A stretch of 64,000 bases of DNA from Aquisalinus luteolus (lineage in GTDB: Bacteria > Pseudomonadota > Alphaproteobacteria > Caulobacterales > Parvularculaceae). The stretch spans positions 372,001 to 436,000 of the forward strand of contig NZ_VCJR02000001.1 in the NCBI RefSeq assembly GCF_009712425.2, in the 5' to 3' direction. Numbering within the stretch: the first letter of the stretch is position 1; each line of letters starts with the position of its first letter. The position numbers and the translations under genes were made by a program. This document shows positions 1 through 9,038 of the stretch, in pieces. The notes beneath the pieces are model-generated. The model was given only the letters and a program-made list of their open reading frames with translations. It did not search any database and was not told where the DNA came from.

Positions 1-36
1 GTACCGCCCTCCAGTATCCGCCTTTTATCGTGTTTT

Positions 37-894
37 TCATTCAGCTTTTACAATCTCGCTGTCCTTGTGGCCGGCCCATTCGGTCCAGGAGCCGTCATAC
101 AGCGCCCGGTTGTCGTGGCCCACGGCGGCGAGAGCCAGCGAGATGATCGCGGCGGTGACGCCGGAACCACAGGTGGTGATGACCGGCTTGCGCCCGGCTA
201 CCCCGGTAGCGGCAAAGAGCAGGTCCAGCTTGTTACGGGAGACGAGCGCTCCGTTTTCGATCAGGTCGCTGGCGGGCAGGCTGACCGCGCCCGGCATGTG
301 GCCGGAAGGCAGGCCCTCGCGCGGTTCCGGGTCACGCCCCTCGAACCGGCCGCGGGGGCGGGCATCGAGGATCAGCGCATCGCCCTTCGCGATCTCGTGG
401 CGCATGTCGGCGAGGTCCAGCACGTGGCGGGCGTTGAACACCGGGTGGAAATTGGCGGGCTTGGTTAGCGGCGTTGCATCGGTCACCTCGAACCCCGCTG
501 CCTTCCATGCGGGCAGGCCGCCTTCGAGGATGCGCACATTCTCCGCACCCATAATGGAGAAGGTCCACCACACCCGGGCGGCGGAGAACAGCCCGACGCT
601 GTCATAGATGATAATTGTATCATCTTCGCTGATGCCCATCGCACCGGCCGCATCGGCGAACATTTCCGGCTCGGGCAGCATGTGCGGCAGGGGCAGGGAG
701 GTGTCGGCAACGCGGTCTATGTCAAAAAAGACTGCACCCGGAATATGACCGGCCTTGAACTCGGCCCTCGCGTCGCGCCCGGCAGACGGCATGTGCCATG
801 AGCCATCGACGATCTTCACATCGCCCCGGCCCAGATTGGCGGCCAGCCAGTCAGGCGAGACGAAGAGTTCCGGATAGTCGAGGCTTGCGCTCAT
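37..894 (-). CDS. sseA: 3-mercaptopyruvate sulfurtransferase-like rhodanese
   Basis: This 285-residue protein has two tandem rhodanese domains (about residues 8-140 and 155-280). It would transfer sulfane sulfur from 3-mercaptopyruvate to thiols or cyanide in the cytoplasm. The C-terminal domain carries the active-site loop CGSGVTA with the catalytic Cys at about residue 242. This loop is typical of mercaptopyruvate sulfurtransferase, whereas thiosulfate sulfurtransferases usually have a CRxGx[RT] loop. The length is normal for the family. The ATG lies 4 bases downstream of the purB stop codon, so it is probably co-transcribed with purB. The donor preference is inferred from the loop only. 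Confidence 0.88.
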   Translation of the reverse strand: MSASLDYPELFVSPDWLAANLGRGDVKIVDGSWHMPSAGRDARAEFKAGHIPGAVFFDIDRVADTSLPLPHMLPEPEMFADAAGAMGISEDDTIIIYDSVGLFSAARVWWTFSIMGAENVRILEGGLPAWKAAGFEVTDATPLTKPANFHPVFNARHVLDLADMRHEIAKGDALILDARPRGRFEGRDPEPREGLPSGHMPGAVSLPASDLIENGALVSRNKLDLLFAATGVAGRKPVITTCGSGVTAAIISLALAAVGHDNRALYDGSWTEWAGHKDSEIVKAE

Positions 895-898
895 CTGT

Positions 899-2200
899 CT
901 ATCCGAACACCCGCTTGAAGATCACATCGACATTCTTGGTGTGGTAGTCGAGATCGAACAGCGCTTCCAGTTCGTCGACGGGCAGCTTGTCGGTGACGTC
1001 CTTGTCGGCCTTCAAATTGTCGAGGAACAGCCCCTCGCCGCGCCAGGCCGGCATGGCGTTGCGCTGCACGAAAGAATAGGCATCCTCGCGGCTTGCACCA
1101 GCCTGCGTCAGCGCCAGCAGGACGCGCTGGGAGAAGATCAGCCCGTTGAGCGAGTTCATGTTGGCCAGCATCCGCTCCGGATAGACGACGAGGTTCTCGA
1201 CCACGCCGGCGAGGCGGTTGAGGGCAAAGTCCAGATGGATTGTCGCATCCGGCCCGATGCCGCGCTCGACGGAGGAGTGGGAGATATCGCGCTCATGCCA
1301 CAGGGCGACGTTCTCCATAGCCGGGGTCACGCACATGCGCACCAGCCGGGCAAGGCCGGTCAGGTTCTCGGTCAGCACCGGATTACGCTTGTGCGGCATG
1401 GCGGATGAGCCCTTCTGGCCCTTGGAGAAGAACTCCTCGGCTTCCAGAACCTCCGTGCGCTGAAGGTGACGGATTTCTGTCGCGATGTTCTCGATCGACG
1501 AAGCGATAAGGCCGAGAGCCGCAAAGAACGCCGCATGGCGGTCGCGCGGGATGACCTGGGTGGAGATCGGCTCCGGCTTCAGGCCCAGTTTCTCGGCGAC
1601 ATGTTCCTCGACTGACGGATCGATATTGGCAAAGGTACCGACGGCACCGGAGATGGCGCAGACTGCGATTTCCTCGCGCGCGGCTTCGAGACGCTTTTTC
1701 CCGCGCTCCATCTCGGCATAGAAACGCGCCATTTTCAGGCCGAAGGTGACAGGTTCTGCATGAATGCCATGGCTGCGCCCGACACAGACGGTGTCCTTGT
1801 GCTCCAGCGCGCGCTTCTTTAGCGCCGCCAGAACCTTGTCCATATCTGCGAGCAGCATGTCGGCGGCGCGGGTCAGCTGCACGGACAGGCAGGTGTCGAG
1901 CACGTCCGACGAGGTCATGCCCTGATGCACGAATCGCGCTTCCGGGCCGACGATCTCGGCGAGGTGCGTCAGGAAGGCGATAACGTCATGCTTGGTGACG
2001 CGCTCGATCTCGTCGATTCGCTCGACGTCGAATTCGGCATCGCCCGCCTTGTCCCAGATCGTTTTCGCGGCTTCCGCCGGGATAATGCCCAGCTCTGCCA
2101 TCTTGTCGGCGGCATGGGCCTCGATCTCGAACCAGATCCGGAATTTTGCCTGCGGTTCCCAGAGGGCGGCCATGTCGGGACGGGTATAACGAGGGATCAT
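899..2200 (-). CDS. purB: Adenylosuccinate lyase
   Basis: This 433-residue cytosolic enzyme acts twice in purine synthesis: it releases fumarate from SAICAR and from adenylosuccinate. The fumarase/aspartase-superfamily signature SSAMPHKRNP sits at residues 265-274 on the catalytic loop. The GRSHGIHAEPVT segment, with a conserved His near residue 144, and TSSDVLDT near residue 97 are also present. Length and start match bacterial PurB of the short 430-residue type. The gene is followed after 4 bases by the sulfurtransferase gene. About 230 bases upstream separate it from a divergent lipoprotein gene, and I see no convincing promoter or riboswitch there. Confidence 0.96.
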   Translation of the reverse strand: MIPRYTRPDMAALWEPQAKFRIWFEIEAHAADKMAELGIIPAEAAKTIWDKAGDAEFDVERIDEIERVTKHDVIAFLTHLAEIVGPEARFVHQGMTSSDVLDTCLSVQLTRAADMLLADMDKVLAALKKRALEHKDTVCVGRSHGIHAEPVTFGLKMARFYAEMERGKKRLEAAREEIAVCAISGAVGTFANIDPSVEEHVAEKLGLKPEPISTQVIPRDRHAAFFAALGLIASSIENIATEIRHLQRTEVLEAEEFFSKGQKGSSAMPHKRNPVLTENLTGLARLVRMCVTPAMENVALWHERDISHSSVERGIGPDATIHLDFALNRLAGVVENLVVYPERMLANMNSLNGLIFSQRVLLALTQAGASREDAYSFVQRNAMPAWRGEGLFLDNLKADKDVTDKLPVDELEALFDLDYHTKNVDVIFKRVFG

Positions 2201-2428
2201 GATTGTGGCATTCCTGTTCCTGAAAACGGGGTGGTACGCGCCCCGGCAAGCGATGGCAAGATCGCAAGTCCCTGTTTCCGGCTATCTTTCGGCTTTTTAT
2301 AGTGCTCACGAAAAGCTGATGTGCCTGCCTTAATTACTTCACCATATTGCCACAAGCGAACGGTTACAATGCAAGCTGTGTTCAGAGTTCGCTTAATGCC
2401 CGAAAGGGCGGTTCAGAGGAGAAAGAAA

Positions 2429-2794
2429 ATGAGCAAATTCAAAGTTTTCGGCGGTATCTCGGCAATCGCCCTGATGGCTGCTGCCTGCACCACGACAGGC
2501 AATGTCGAGCGTAACACCGCAGCCGGTGCCGGTATCGGCGCTGTCGTTGGTGGTGTCATCGGTAACAATGTCGGCGACGGCGATGCCGGCACCGGCGCTG
2601 CGATTGGCGCTGTTGTTGGTGGTGCTGCCGGTGCTGCCCGTGGCCGCCAGCAAGACATCAATTCCGGTGAAGGCACGCGCCTGAAGCAGGATGCTGCCGG
2701 CCAGCAACTCTATTATGACCAGTCTGCCGGCCGTTATTACTACTACGGTGCCAATGGCCGCACCTACTGGCAGAACGGTGCCCTGCGCGGCTAA
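2429..2794 (+). CDS. Glycine-zipper lipoprotein
   Basis: A 121-residue exported protein. The start is the ATG preceded by an AGAGGAGAAAG ribosome site; an in-frame upstream start would destroy the signal peptide. Residues 1-20 form a signal peptide ending in a lipobox-like MAAAC with the acylated Cys at about residue 20. Residues 32-75 contain two Gly-rich zipper repeats of the GAGIGAVVGGVIG kind, as in YMGG/17-kDa antigen-like outer-membrane lipoproteins. The C-terminal part is rich in Tyr and Gly and may bind the cell wall or assemble in the envelope. The gene is monocistronic and followed by a strong terminator. The exact function is unknown. Confidence 0.8.
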   Translation: MSKFKVFGGISAIALMAAACTTTGNVERNTAAGAGIGAVVGGVIGNNVGDGDAGTGAAIGAVVGGAAGAARGRQQDINSGEGTRLKQDAAGQQLYYDQSAGRYYYYGANGRTYWQNGALRG

Positions 2795-2820
2795 TCCCCT
2801 CCCGCGCATTGCAGTAGCGT

Positions 2821-2858
2821 AAAAAAGCCCGGCTACGAGTTTCGAGCCGGGCTTTTTC
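2821..2858. terminator. Bidirectional intrinsic terminator
   Basis: The stem AGCCCGGCT/AGCCGGGCT with a 9-10-base loop is flanked by an A run on the left and a T run on the right. It lies between the convergent lipoprotein and DUF488 genes and can end transcription from both sides. Confidence 0.9.
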
Positions 2859-3364
2859 TATGTCGAAGGCCGGGAAAAGAGGTCCGGACTTGGCGGCTCA
2901 TCCGCTGCGATTAGTTGTGCGTGTCCGATCATGCTACCGTCAGCGAGCAGGTGGCAAACCTCTATCCCGCGGGCGATGAGCGCCGGTGTGACGAGATGGG
3001 TGCGGTGGCAGTTGAGTGGGTCTTTCTCGGCGCACATGATCGCGATGCGGTGGGTCTCCATGCCGGTGGTCAAGCGCTCGATGGCGATATTGAAGGCAGG
3101 CGAGACAGCGATGAGATCGCGGGCGGGTTTGCCTTCGCGCCAGAGGGCCGGGTCTTTCGGTCTGCCGCCGAGTGCATCACCCATCCAGACATAGGCGATG
3201 CCAGTCTTGGTCAGTGCGCTTTTCAGCTCTTCCCTGCGATATTGCGGCCAACGTTTCGACCATGGCGCGGAGCGTACATCTGCCAGCGCCGTAATGTCGG
3301 CTCCCTGAAGTAGGTCGATAAAGTCATCTATCGGATAGTTGGAATGGCCGATGGTGAAGATCAT
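2858..3364 (-). CDS. DUF488 family protein
   Basis: A 168-residue cytosolic protein that opens with MIFTIGHSNYPIDDFIDLL, the hallmark N-terminus of DUF488. It also contains the family segments DVRSAPWSKRWPQYRRE and CAEKDPLNCHRTHLV, where a Cys and His sit in a possible active site. The family is widespread and poorly characterised. It has a small alpha/beta fold, and some members are linked to sulfur or nucleic-acid metabolism, but I cannot assign a reaction. The gene converges with the lipoprotein gene and ends at the shared terminator. It is about 33 bases downstream of the chloride-transporter stop codon on the other side of its start. Confidence 0.85.
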   Translation of the reverse strand: MIFTIGHSNYPIDDFIDLLQGADITALADVRSAPWSKRWPQYRREELKSALTKTGIAYVWMGDALGGRPKDPALWREGKPARDLIAVSPAFNIAIERLTTGMETHRIAIMCAEKDPLNCHRTHLVTPALIARGIEVCHLLADGSMIGHAQLIAADEPPSPDLFSRPST

Positions 3365-3397
3365 CCTGGCAGCCTAGCAGACCGGAACACACGGTTG

Positions 3398-5044
3398 CTA
3401 GCGGTGGTGCTCGATATTGCTCTCGATCAGGGCCCGGTTATAGACGGCGAGGGCACGGACCTGTGTGATATAGCCGATCACCTTCGAGCGGTCGTCTATA
3501 TCCGTCACCGGCATTCCGTCGCGGTCATGGTCGCGCATCCGGGCAAGAGCCTCGCCGAGGGAATGGTCGGGCCGCAGCCGCGCCACACCCTCTTCCAGCG
3601 GACTTGAGTCCTCAGGCATTGATCGCATGACATCGCGTACACGGATCGTTTGCAGGATCATCCCCTGTGGCCCTTCGGAGAGGTCATAGCCGCGCTGTCC
3701 GAGTTGCCAGTGGAACCAGGACGAGCCGAAGAAGGTCTGCGAGATCAGCGTCGCGATGCCGACGGCGATCATCAGCGCGACGGTCATCTGGTAGTCGCCA
3801 GTCAGCTCGAAGACGATCAGCGTCGTCGAGATCGGCGCGCCGAGAATGGCGCCGGAGACGGCCCCCATGCCGACCATGGCATAAAAGGTCGGGTCGGCCG
3901 ACAGGCCTGGAATGAAGATGCCCAGCACCGCGCCGAATGCCGCGCCTGAGATCGCGCCAAAAAAGATACCGCCTGAGAAAACGCCTGTACCGAACCGGCA
4001 GGACAGACAGACGGCGGTCGCGCCGAGCTTGATGATCAGCAGGATCGTCAGCATGGCAAGTGTGTAGCTGCCCTGGATTGCCTCGGTCGTCGCCTCATAG
4101 CCGACACCCAGCACCTCCGGATAGAACAGGGCGATCGTGCCCATCAGCATTCCTGCGATCGGCGGGAGTAACGCTTGCTCGACCTTGAAGCGGGCCACCT
4201 GCCGCCGGACCCATAGCTGGAGGGAAGAGGTCAACAGCAGGAAGCCGAAGGCGACAAGGCCGCAGACGATGCCCAGCGCTGCTGAGAAGGGGATGTCCCA
4301 CGGCCCGGACTCGCCATAGAGCGGTATGACGAAAGCGCGAACATCGCTCAGGTGGATACGGGCGATTACAGCGGCGGTTATGCTCGACAGGGCGACGGGG
4401 CCGAAGACCGACAGGGCGTAATTGCCAAGGATCACTTCCAGCGCGAACAACATGCCGGCGATGGGTGCGTTGAAGCTTGCCGCGACCGCCGCCGCCGCGC
4501 CACAGCCCAACAGCGTGCGCGCATCCTTGCCGGACAGGCCCCAGCGTTCCGACATCGCAGTGGAGATTGCACCGCCGAGCAGCACGGCCGGGCCTTCACG
4601 GCCCGCGCTGGCACCAGAGCCGAGCGCGACGACTGCTGCGGCGGTGTTGACCATCCCTGCACGGAAGGAAACATGGCCCGGCGGTCCGGCGCGTGCCTCG
4701 ATCACTTCGGCGACGCCTTGGAACTTGACCTCAGGCAGCCATTTCAGATGTTTGGCGATGTACAGAAGGGCGCCTACGGCAACGCCGCCGATGACGGGCA
4801 CGATCCAGGCGCGAGCGGGGTTCAGGTCGCGGATGCCGCTCGCCATGGCGATCCGCCCTTCGCCATAGGCAAGGGCGCTCATCCAGTCGATCGCGAGGGA
4901 AAAGCCGATCACGCCGTAACCGACGACCACGCCGATCAGCGCAGAGAGGATCCAGACCTTGTAATTGGCGAGCTGATAGGCCCGTTGGCGCGCATGGCGC
5001 AGCCAGAGCAGCAGACGGACCCTCGTTGTATGCGGTTTCACCAT
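3398..5044 (-). CDS. ClC-family chloride channel/antiporter with CBS-like tail
   Basis: A 548-residue inner-membrane protein with about ten hydrophobic segments between residues 30 and 455. The ClC selectivity motif GREGP is present, with the gating glutamate at about residue 150. A second pore motif, GTGVFSGGIFFGA, lies near residue 352. The retained gating Glu suggests Cl-/H+ exchange, although antiporter versus channel cannot be decided from sequence alone. The cytosolic C-terminus (about 465-548) resembles a single CBS half (DVMRSMPEDSSPL...GMPVTDIDD) that may sense nucleotides. A possible role is chloride or acid tolerance. The next gene downstream is DUF488, after a short gap. Confidence 0.92.
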   Translation of the reverse strand: MVKPHTTRVRLLLWLRHARQRAYQLANYKVWILSALIGVVVGYGVIGFSLAIDWMSALAYGEGRIAMASGIRDLNPARAWIVPVIGGVAVGALLYIAKHLKWLPEVKFQGVAEVIEARAGPPGHVSFRAGMVNTAAAVVALGSGASAGREGPAVLLGGAISTAMSERWGLSGKDARTLLGCGAAAAVAASFNAPIAGMLFALEVILGNYALSVFGPVALSSITAAVIARIHLSDVRAFVIPLYGESGPWDIPFSAALGIVCGLVAFGFLLLTSSLQLWVRRQVARFKVEQALLPPIAGMLMGTIALFYPEVLGVGYEATTEAIQGSYTLAMLTILLIIKLGATAVCLSCRFGTGVFSGGIFFGAISGAAFGAVLGIFIPGLSADPTFYAMVGMGAVSGAILGAPISTTLIVFELTGDYQMTVALMIAVGIATLISQTFFGSSWFHWQLGQRGYDLSEGPQGMILQTIRVRDVMRSMPEDSSPLEEGVARLRPDHSLGEALARMRDHDRDGMPVTDIDDRSKVIGYITQVRALAVYNRALIESNIEHHR

Positions 5045-5102
5045 GACACTGCTTCGCTCGTAGCATTATTCGCTGGGCAAGACAGCCTGAAGGCGTGCGC
5101 AA

Positions 5103-5345
5103 TCAGCCTTTTTCTGGCGACTTTTCGCTGTGTTCGGCCAGCACATGCTTCAGCACATAGACCCTCAGCGCCGATGACAGGTTTGCGGGCTCCGCTGACT
5201 TGATCCGGTTGCGGTCGACTTCCGCGATCAGGCGGGCGAGTGGCCGATCCTGCTGCCGGGCGATTGCGTTCAGCAGGTCCCAGAATTCTTCTTCCAGGGA
5301 GATCGAGGTTCGGTGACCGGAGATCGAGACGGAGCGTTTCTTCAT
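5103..5345 (-). CDS. Ribbon-helix-helix (RHH_4-type) DNA-binding protein
   Basis: An 80-residue protein starting at ATG 5345 with MKKRSVSISGHRTSISLEEE. This is the beta-strand and first helix of a ribbon-helix-helix fold as in the PF13467 (RHH_4) family found across Alphaproteobacteria. The C-terminal part, about 40 residues, is helical. It probably binds DNA as a dimer, but no target is known. An ATG six codons upstream is less likely because family members begin at the KKRS segment. It sits between the chloride-transporter gene and a strong terminator of the preceding small gene, so it probably has its own promoter. Confidence 0.75.
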   Translation of the reverse strand: MKKRSVSISGHRTSISLEEEFWDLLNAIARQQDRPLARLIAEVDRNRIKSAEPANLSSALRVYVLKHVLAEHSEKSPEKG

Positions 5346-5355
5346 GTGGCCGGCC

Positions 5356-5388
5356 CAAAACACAAAACGCGCCCGTCACGGCGCGTTC
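5356..5388 (-). terminator. Intrinsic terminator of the 72-residue gene
   Basis: Read on the minus strand, a perfect 8-bp stem AACGCGCC/GGCGCGTT with a 6-base loop is followed by a T-rich run. It ends 28 bases after the stop of the minus-strand gene at 5416 and separates it from the RHH gene. Confidence 0.75.
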
Positions 5389-5415
5389 GGCAGGTCATAT
5401 AATGCCGGTTCAGGC

Positions 5416-5634
5416 TCAGGACTTCGTCCACTGGTCGAGACCGTGTTGGCGGATACGGGTCGAGGCGACATTCATCCCGTCCAGCACCCCGGCGATGTGG
5501 GACAGGGCACCTTCGTCGCAATCCTCGGTGTCGGCACCAAGGGCTGCATAGAGATCTTCCAAGTCGATTTGATTCTCGATCAGGAATTGCGCCAGCATGA
5601 TCCGCAGGCGGCTATGGGATGGTTTGTCGGTCAT
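5416..5634 (-). CDS. Small hypothetical protein, 72 residues
   Basis: A 72-residue soluble, acidic protein with no signal peptide or membrane segment. It appears helical (LRIMLAQFLIENQIDLEDLY) and ends in a Trp-containing tail. I do not recognise the family. Support for the gene is its position between radC and the RHH gene on the same strand, coding-like composition and a clear terminator just after its stop codon. No function is proposed. Confidence 0.55.
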   Translation of the reverse strand: MTDKPSHSRLRIMLAQFLIENQIDLEDLYAALGADTEDCDEGALSHIAGVLDGMNVASTRIRQHGLDQWTKS

Positions 5635-5751
5635 GGTTCAGATCCGCAATCGCTGGCGCCCGCCATGGGGCAGGCAAAACGTGCCCGATATTAGCCTGAA
5701 AATGGTAAAGACACCATGAAGGATAGGTCATGGGACCGTCCCAAGCGGCGT

Positions 5752-6477
5752 CTATAGCAGGCCCAGACCCTTGAAGGAGACGTGCTGGCCCCGCCCGATG
5801 ACGAGATGATCGTGGACCTTGATGCCCACGGCGCCGGCGGCTTCGACAATGCGATTGGTCATGTCGATGTCGGGGCGTGAAGGCGTCGGATCGCCGGACG
5901 GGTGGTTGTGGACGAGGATAATCGAGGCAGCGTCCAGTTCCAGCGCCCGCTTGACGACCTCGCGCGGATAGACCGGCGTGTGGTTGATCGTGCCGGTCTG
6001 CTGCTTTTCGTCCGCGATCAGAATGTTCTTGTTGTCGAGGAAGAGGATACGGAACTGTTCGATCTTCTCATAGGCGGTTGCCGCGCGGCAGTAGGAGAGA
6101 AGGTCAGCCCAGGAGGAAAGCACAGTGCGATGAAGGATGTTGTCCTGCGCGAACTTCACCGCCGCCGCCTGCACGACCTTCATCTCGGTCACGACCGTGT
6201 CGGAGACGCCGGAGACTTCCTTCAGCCGCTCGCGCGGGGCTGCGAGAACATCGGCGAAAGAGCCGAAGCGATCAAGAAGGGTCTTGGCAAGGGGTTTCAC
6301 ATCCTTGCGCGGAATGGCGCGGAACAGGACAAGCTCCAGCAGTTCGTAATCCTGCACGCCATCGACACCGGCCTTGACGAAACGGGCGCGAAGGCGTTCC
6401 CGGTGGCCGGCGCGGTGGTCATCCACTCTGGCTTTCTTTTCCGGCGTGGCCGGAAAAAGCTCGTCCCCCTCGGCCAT
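5752..6477 (-). CDS. radC: RadC/JAMM-domain protein
   Basis: A 241-residue protein of the RadC (UPF0758) family. The N-terminal part contains a UVR/helix-hairpin-helix-like region (about 30-95). The C-terminal MPN/JAMM domain has the metal motif HNHPSGDPTPSRPD close to residue 190, including both His and the Asp of the H-x-H-x7-S-x2-D pattern. The family was named for a repair phenotype later shown to be due to another gene, so its true role remains unclear. The chosen ATG at 6477 lies 4 bases after the map stop codon, which indicates translational coupling. The longer upstream start would run into map. Confidence 0.9.
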   Translation of the reverse strand: MAEGDELFPATPEKKARVDDHRAGHRERLRARFVKAGVDGVQDYELLELVLFRAIPRKDVKPLAKTLLDRFGSFADVLAAPRERLKEVSGVSDTVVTEMKVVQAAAVKFAQDNILHRTVLSSWADLLSYCRAATAYEKIEQFRILFLDNKNILIADEKQQTGTINHTPVYPREVVKRALELDAASIILVHNHPSGDPTPSRPDIDMTNRIVEAAGAVGIKVHDHLVIGRGQHVSFKGLGLL

Positions 6478-6481
6478 GCCG

Positions 6482-7333
6482 TCAGCCTGCGGAATAAGGC
6501 GGCTTGTCGAGGCCCTTGGGGGAGGCGGTGAACACCTCATAGCCATCCTTCGTGACGCCAATGGAATGCTCGAACTGCGCGGTCAGGGACTTGTCGCGGG
6601 TCACGGCGGTCCAGCCATCCTTAAGAATCTTCACATCCGGCTTGCCTACATTGATCATCGGCTCGATGGTGAAGAAATTGCCTTCCTTCAGCGGGATCGA
6701 CGGCGCCTTGTGGACCTGCAGCATGCGGTCGCGATATTCGCCATAGTGCACAACGTTCGGCGCGTCGTGGAAAACCTGGCCGAGGCCATGGCCGCAGAAA
6801 TCGCGCACGACCGAGAAGCCCTCGGCCTCCGCATAGGTCTGGATCGCCTTGCCGATGTCATAGAGGGTCGCGCCGGGCTTTACCTGTTCGATGCCTTTCC
6901 ACATGGCCTGAAACGTCACATCGGTCAGGCGCTGGGCGATGACCTTCGGCTCACCGGCGTAATACATGCGGCTGGTGTCGCCATGCCAGCCATCGACGAT
7001 CACGGTCACGTCGATATTGGCGATATCGCCATCCTTGAACAGTTTCGGGCCGGGAATGCCGTGGCAAACGACATGGTTCAGCGAGATGCAGGTCGCATGG
7101 CGATAACCGCGATAGCCGATCGTCGCCGACAGGGCGTTGTTGTCGAGCACGAATTCCCGCGCGATGCGGTCTATTTCCTCGGTCGAGACACCGGGGTTCA
7201 CATGCTCTGCCAGCAGGTCGAGGCACCGGGCGGCAAGGCGACCGGCCTTGCGCATGCCTTCAAAGCCTTCTTCCCCGTGCTGGCGGATCTCGCCGGTGCG
7301 GCGCGGTGTGTCGGTAATCGCTGCGTCTGTCAT
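6482..7333 (-). CDS. map: Type I methionine aminopeptidase
   Basis: A 283-residue cytosolic metalloprotease that removes the N-terminal Met from nascent proteins. The metal-ligand segments of the pita-bread fold are all visible: NIDVTVIVDGWHGDTSRMY (two Asp), GHGLGQVFHDAPNV (His), EPMINVG (Glu) and TAQFEHSIGVT (Glu). The 30-residue N-terminal lead is slightly longer than in E. coli Map. It heads the map-radC pair. The next gene upstream, sfsA, is on the same strand; its stop codon (7393-7395) lies 59 bases from the map start. Confidence 0.96.
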   Translation of the reverse strand: MTDAAITDTPRRTGEIRQHGEEGFEGMRKAGRLAARCLDLLAEHVNPGVSTEEIDRIAREFVLDNNALSATIGYRGYRHATCISLNHVVCHGIPGPKLFKDGDIANIDVTVIVDGWHGDTSRMYYAGEPKVIAQRLTDVTFQAMWKGIEQVKPGATLYDIGKAIQTYAEAEGFSVVRDFCGHGLGQVFHDAPNVVHYGEYRDRMLQVHKAPSIPLKEGNFFTIEPMINVGKPDVKILKDGWTAVTRDKSLTAQFEHSIGVTKDGYEVFTASPKGLDKPPYSAG

Positions 7334-7392
7334 CCAGCCTATCTAGCGGTTGAACAGAGGGATAACAAGCGGGCCTTGAACCAGAGGCTTTT

Positions 7393-8121
7393 TCAGGGGC
7401 GGTTGTCCAGGTCGATCTCCATCGCCCGGCGCAGCACGATCTCGCTGGTCGTGACCTCGCAGTCCCAGGCGATCAGCTCGACCCCGGCCTTTTCCGCCGC
7501 GACCAGCCCCGTTGCGTATTTCGGGTCTATATCCCAGGCCGGCGACAGGGTGAAACAGTCACTGCGCTGGACGATGTAGAGCATCACGGCCCTGTTGCCG
7601 TCACGCACGACCTGTTCCAGCTCCTTCAGGTGCTTCAGTCCGCGGGCGGTGACGCTGTCCGGAAATTCCGCCAGCGGCGTGTCAGACCGGCGCAGATGGA
7701 CGTTTTTCACCTCGACATAGCAGGGCTTGCGCCTTTCGCTTTCCAGCAGCAGGTCGATGCGCGAGTTCTCGCCATATTTCACCTCGCGGCGCAGGCTGTC
7801 ATAGCCGGCAAGTTCCGGGATCACGCCGCGCATGATCGCCTCCTCGGCGATTTTATTCGGATGGCCGGTGTTTATGCCGGTGATGACCGGCCTGCCAAAA
7901 TCGCTGATCTCCACCAGTTCCAGCGTGTGGGGCAGCTTGCGTGCCTTGTTCGGGCTCAGCGACACCCAGCAGCGCGCACCCGAAGGCGCAACGCCCATCA
8001 TCGCGCCCGGATTGGGGCAATGCACGGTGATTTCCTCGCCCGTATTCAGGCGCACATCGGCGAGGAAACGCTTGTATCGCTTCAACAGAGTGCCTTCGAT
8101 CAGGGGAGAGGGAAAGCGCAT
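7393..8121 (-). CDS. sfsA: SfsA-like DNA/RNA nuclease-fold protein
   Basis: A 242-residue protein starting MRFPSPLIEGTLLKRYKRFL, the conserved N-terminus of SfsA. An OB-like DNA-binding part (residues 1-90) precedes a PD-(D/E)XK-like domain with IDLLLESERRKPCYVEVKNV near residue 130 and FPDSVTARGLKHLKEL near residue 160. SfsA was described as a sugar-fermentation stimulation factor and its fold suggests nuclease activity, but the biological role is unsettled. The reading frame stays open upstream to 8979, but that part is antisense to the next gene. The ATG at 8121 fits the family exactly. Confidence 0.92.
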   Translation of the reverse strand: MRFPSPLIEGTLLKRYKRFLADVRLNTGEEITVHCPNPGAMMGVAPSGARCWVSLSPNKARKLPHTLELVEISDFGRPVITGINTGHPNKIAEEAIMRGVIPELAGYDSLRREVKYGENSRIDLLLESERRKPCYVEVKNVHLRRSDTPLAEFPDSVTARGLKHLKELEQVVRDGNRAVMLYIVQRSDCFTLSPAWDIDPKYATGLVAAEKAGVELIAWDCEVTTSEIVLRRAMEIDLDNRP

Positions 8122-8223
8122 GGGGTCTGTCTCCGGTCGTGACTGGACTTGCTGAGATATGTGGCAGGGGTGTGTGACGAGCCACCCTTTGTCAAGAAGG
8201 TGCATTCTTCTAAGTGACGGTCT

Positions 8224-9033
8224 ATGAGTAGCTCCATGAGCGAGAACGAGAACATGACACAGCGCAACCCCACCGCCGCCATGGTCGCCATCGGCGACGA
8301 GATCCTTTCCGGGCGCACCCGCGATGCCAATATGCACTACCTTGCCAACTGGCTGACCGCCCGTGGCGTCAACCTGGTCGAGGTGCGTATCGTGCCGGAT
8401 ATCGAAGAAGTGATCGTCGGTGCCGTGAACGATGTGCGCGGCAGGGCGGATTATGTTTTCACCTCCGGCGGCATCGGCCCGACCCATGATGACATCACCG
8501 CCCTTGCCATCGGCAAGGCATTCGAGGCGCATACGGATGTTCGCGACGATGCGCTGGCGATCCTGAAGGAATGGTATGATGCGCGCGGTGAGGAGGTTAC
8601 GCCCGCCCGCCGCCGCATGGCACGTGTGCCCGAAGGCGCGAGCCTGATCGCCAATGCCGTTTCCGGCGCGCCGGGCTTCCGTATCGGGAATGTTTTCGTC
8701 ATGGCTGGCGTGCCCAAAATCTTCCAGTCCATGCTGGATGCCGTGGATGGCCAGATAGAGCGCGGGCCATCGCGCATCGCCTTCACCGTGCGCGGGAATG
8801 CGAAGGAAAGCGAGATCGCCGAAGCGCTTGAAGCCTTGCAGGCGTCGCACCCTGACATTTCCATCGGCAGCTATCCGGGCAAGACCGGGCAGGGGCGCAA
8901 TGTCGCTATCGTGCTGCGCGGCTATGTGAAGGAAGACGTCCATGCTGTCGCCCTCAAGGTGCACGAGATCATGCAGCAAAAGGAAATGAAGCCACAGCTG
9001 GTCGAGGGCATGCCCGTCACGGATGAGGACTGA
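8224..9033 (+). CDS. Molybdopterin-binding (CinA N-terminal-like) protein
   Basis: A 269-residue protein with a MoCF/MogA-type domain in residues 15-180. It contains AMVAIGDEILSGRTRDAN and the signature FTSGGIGPTHDDITA. The C-terminal nicotinamide deamidase domain of full CinA is absent, so the protein belongs to the shorter single-domain group often annotated as competence/damage-inducible protein A. Three ATG codons (8224, 8236, 8254) are possible and none has a clear ribosome site. Homologues usually start close to the TAAMVAIGDE segment, so 8254 is a reasonable alternative. It is divergent from sfsA and followed after 5 bases by sdaA. Confidence 0.82.
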   Translation: MSSSMSENENMTQRNPTAAMVAIGDEILSGRTRDANMHYLANWLTARGVNLVEVRIVPDIEEVIVGAVNDVRGRADYVFTSGGIGPTHDDITALAIGKAFEAHTDVRDDALAILKEWYDARGEEVTPARRRMARVPEGASLIANAVSGAPGFRIGNVFVMAGVPKIFQSMLDAVDGQIERGPSRIAFTVRGNAKESEIAEALEALQASHPDISIGSYPGKTGQGRNVAIVLRGYVKEDVHAVALKVHEIMQQKEMKPQLVEGMPVTDED

Positions 9034-9038
9034 CGCCC

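Noticed and set aside
8122-8979. Upstream extension of the sfsA frame over 286 codons on the minus strand
   Set aside because: It is entirely antisense to the molybdopterin-binding gene, shows no family similarity, and SfsA homologues begin at 8121.
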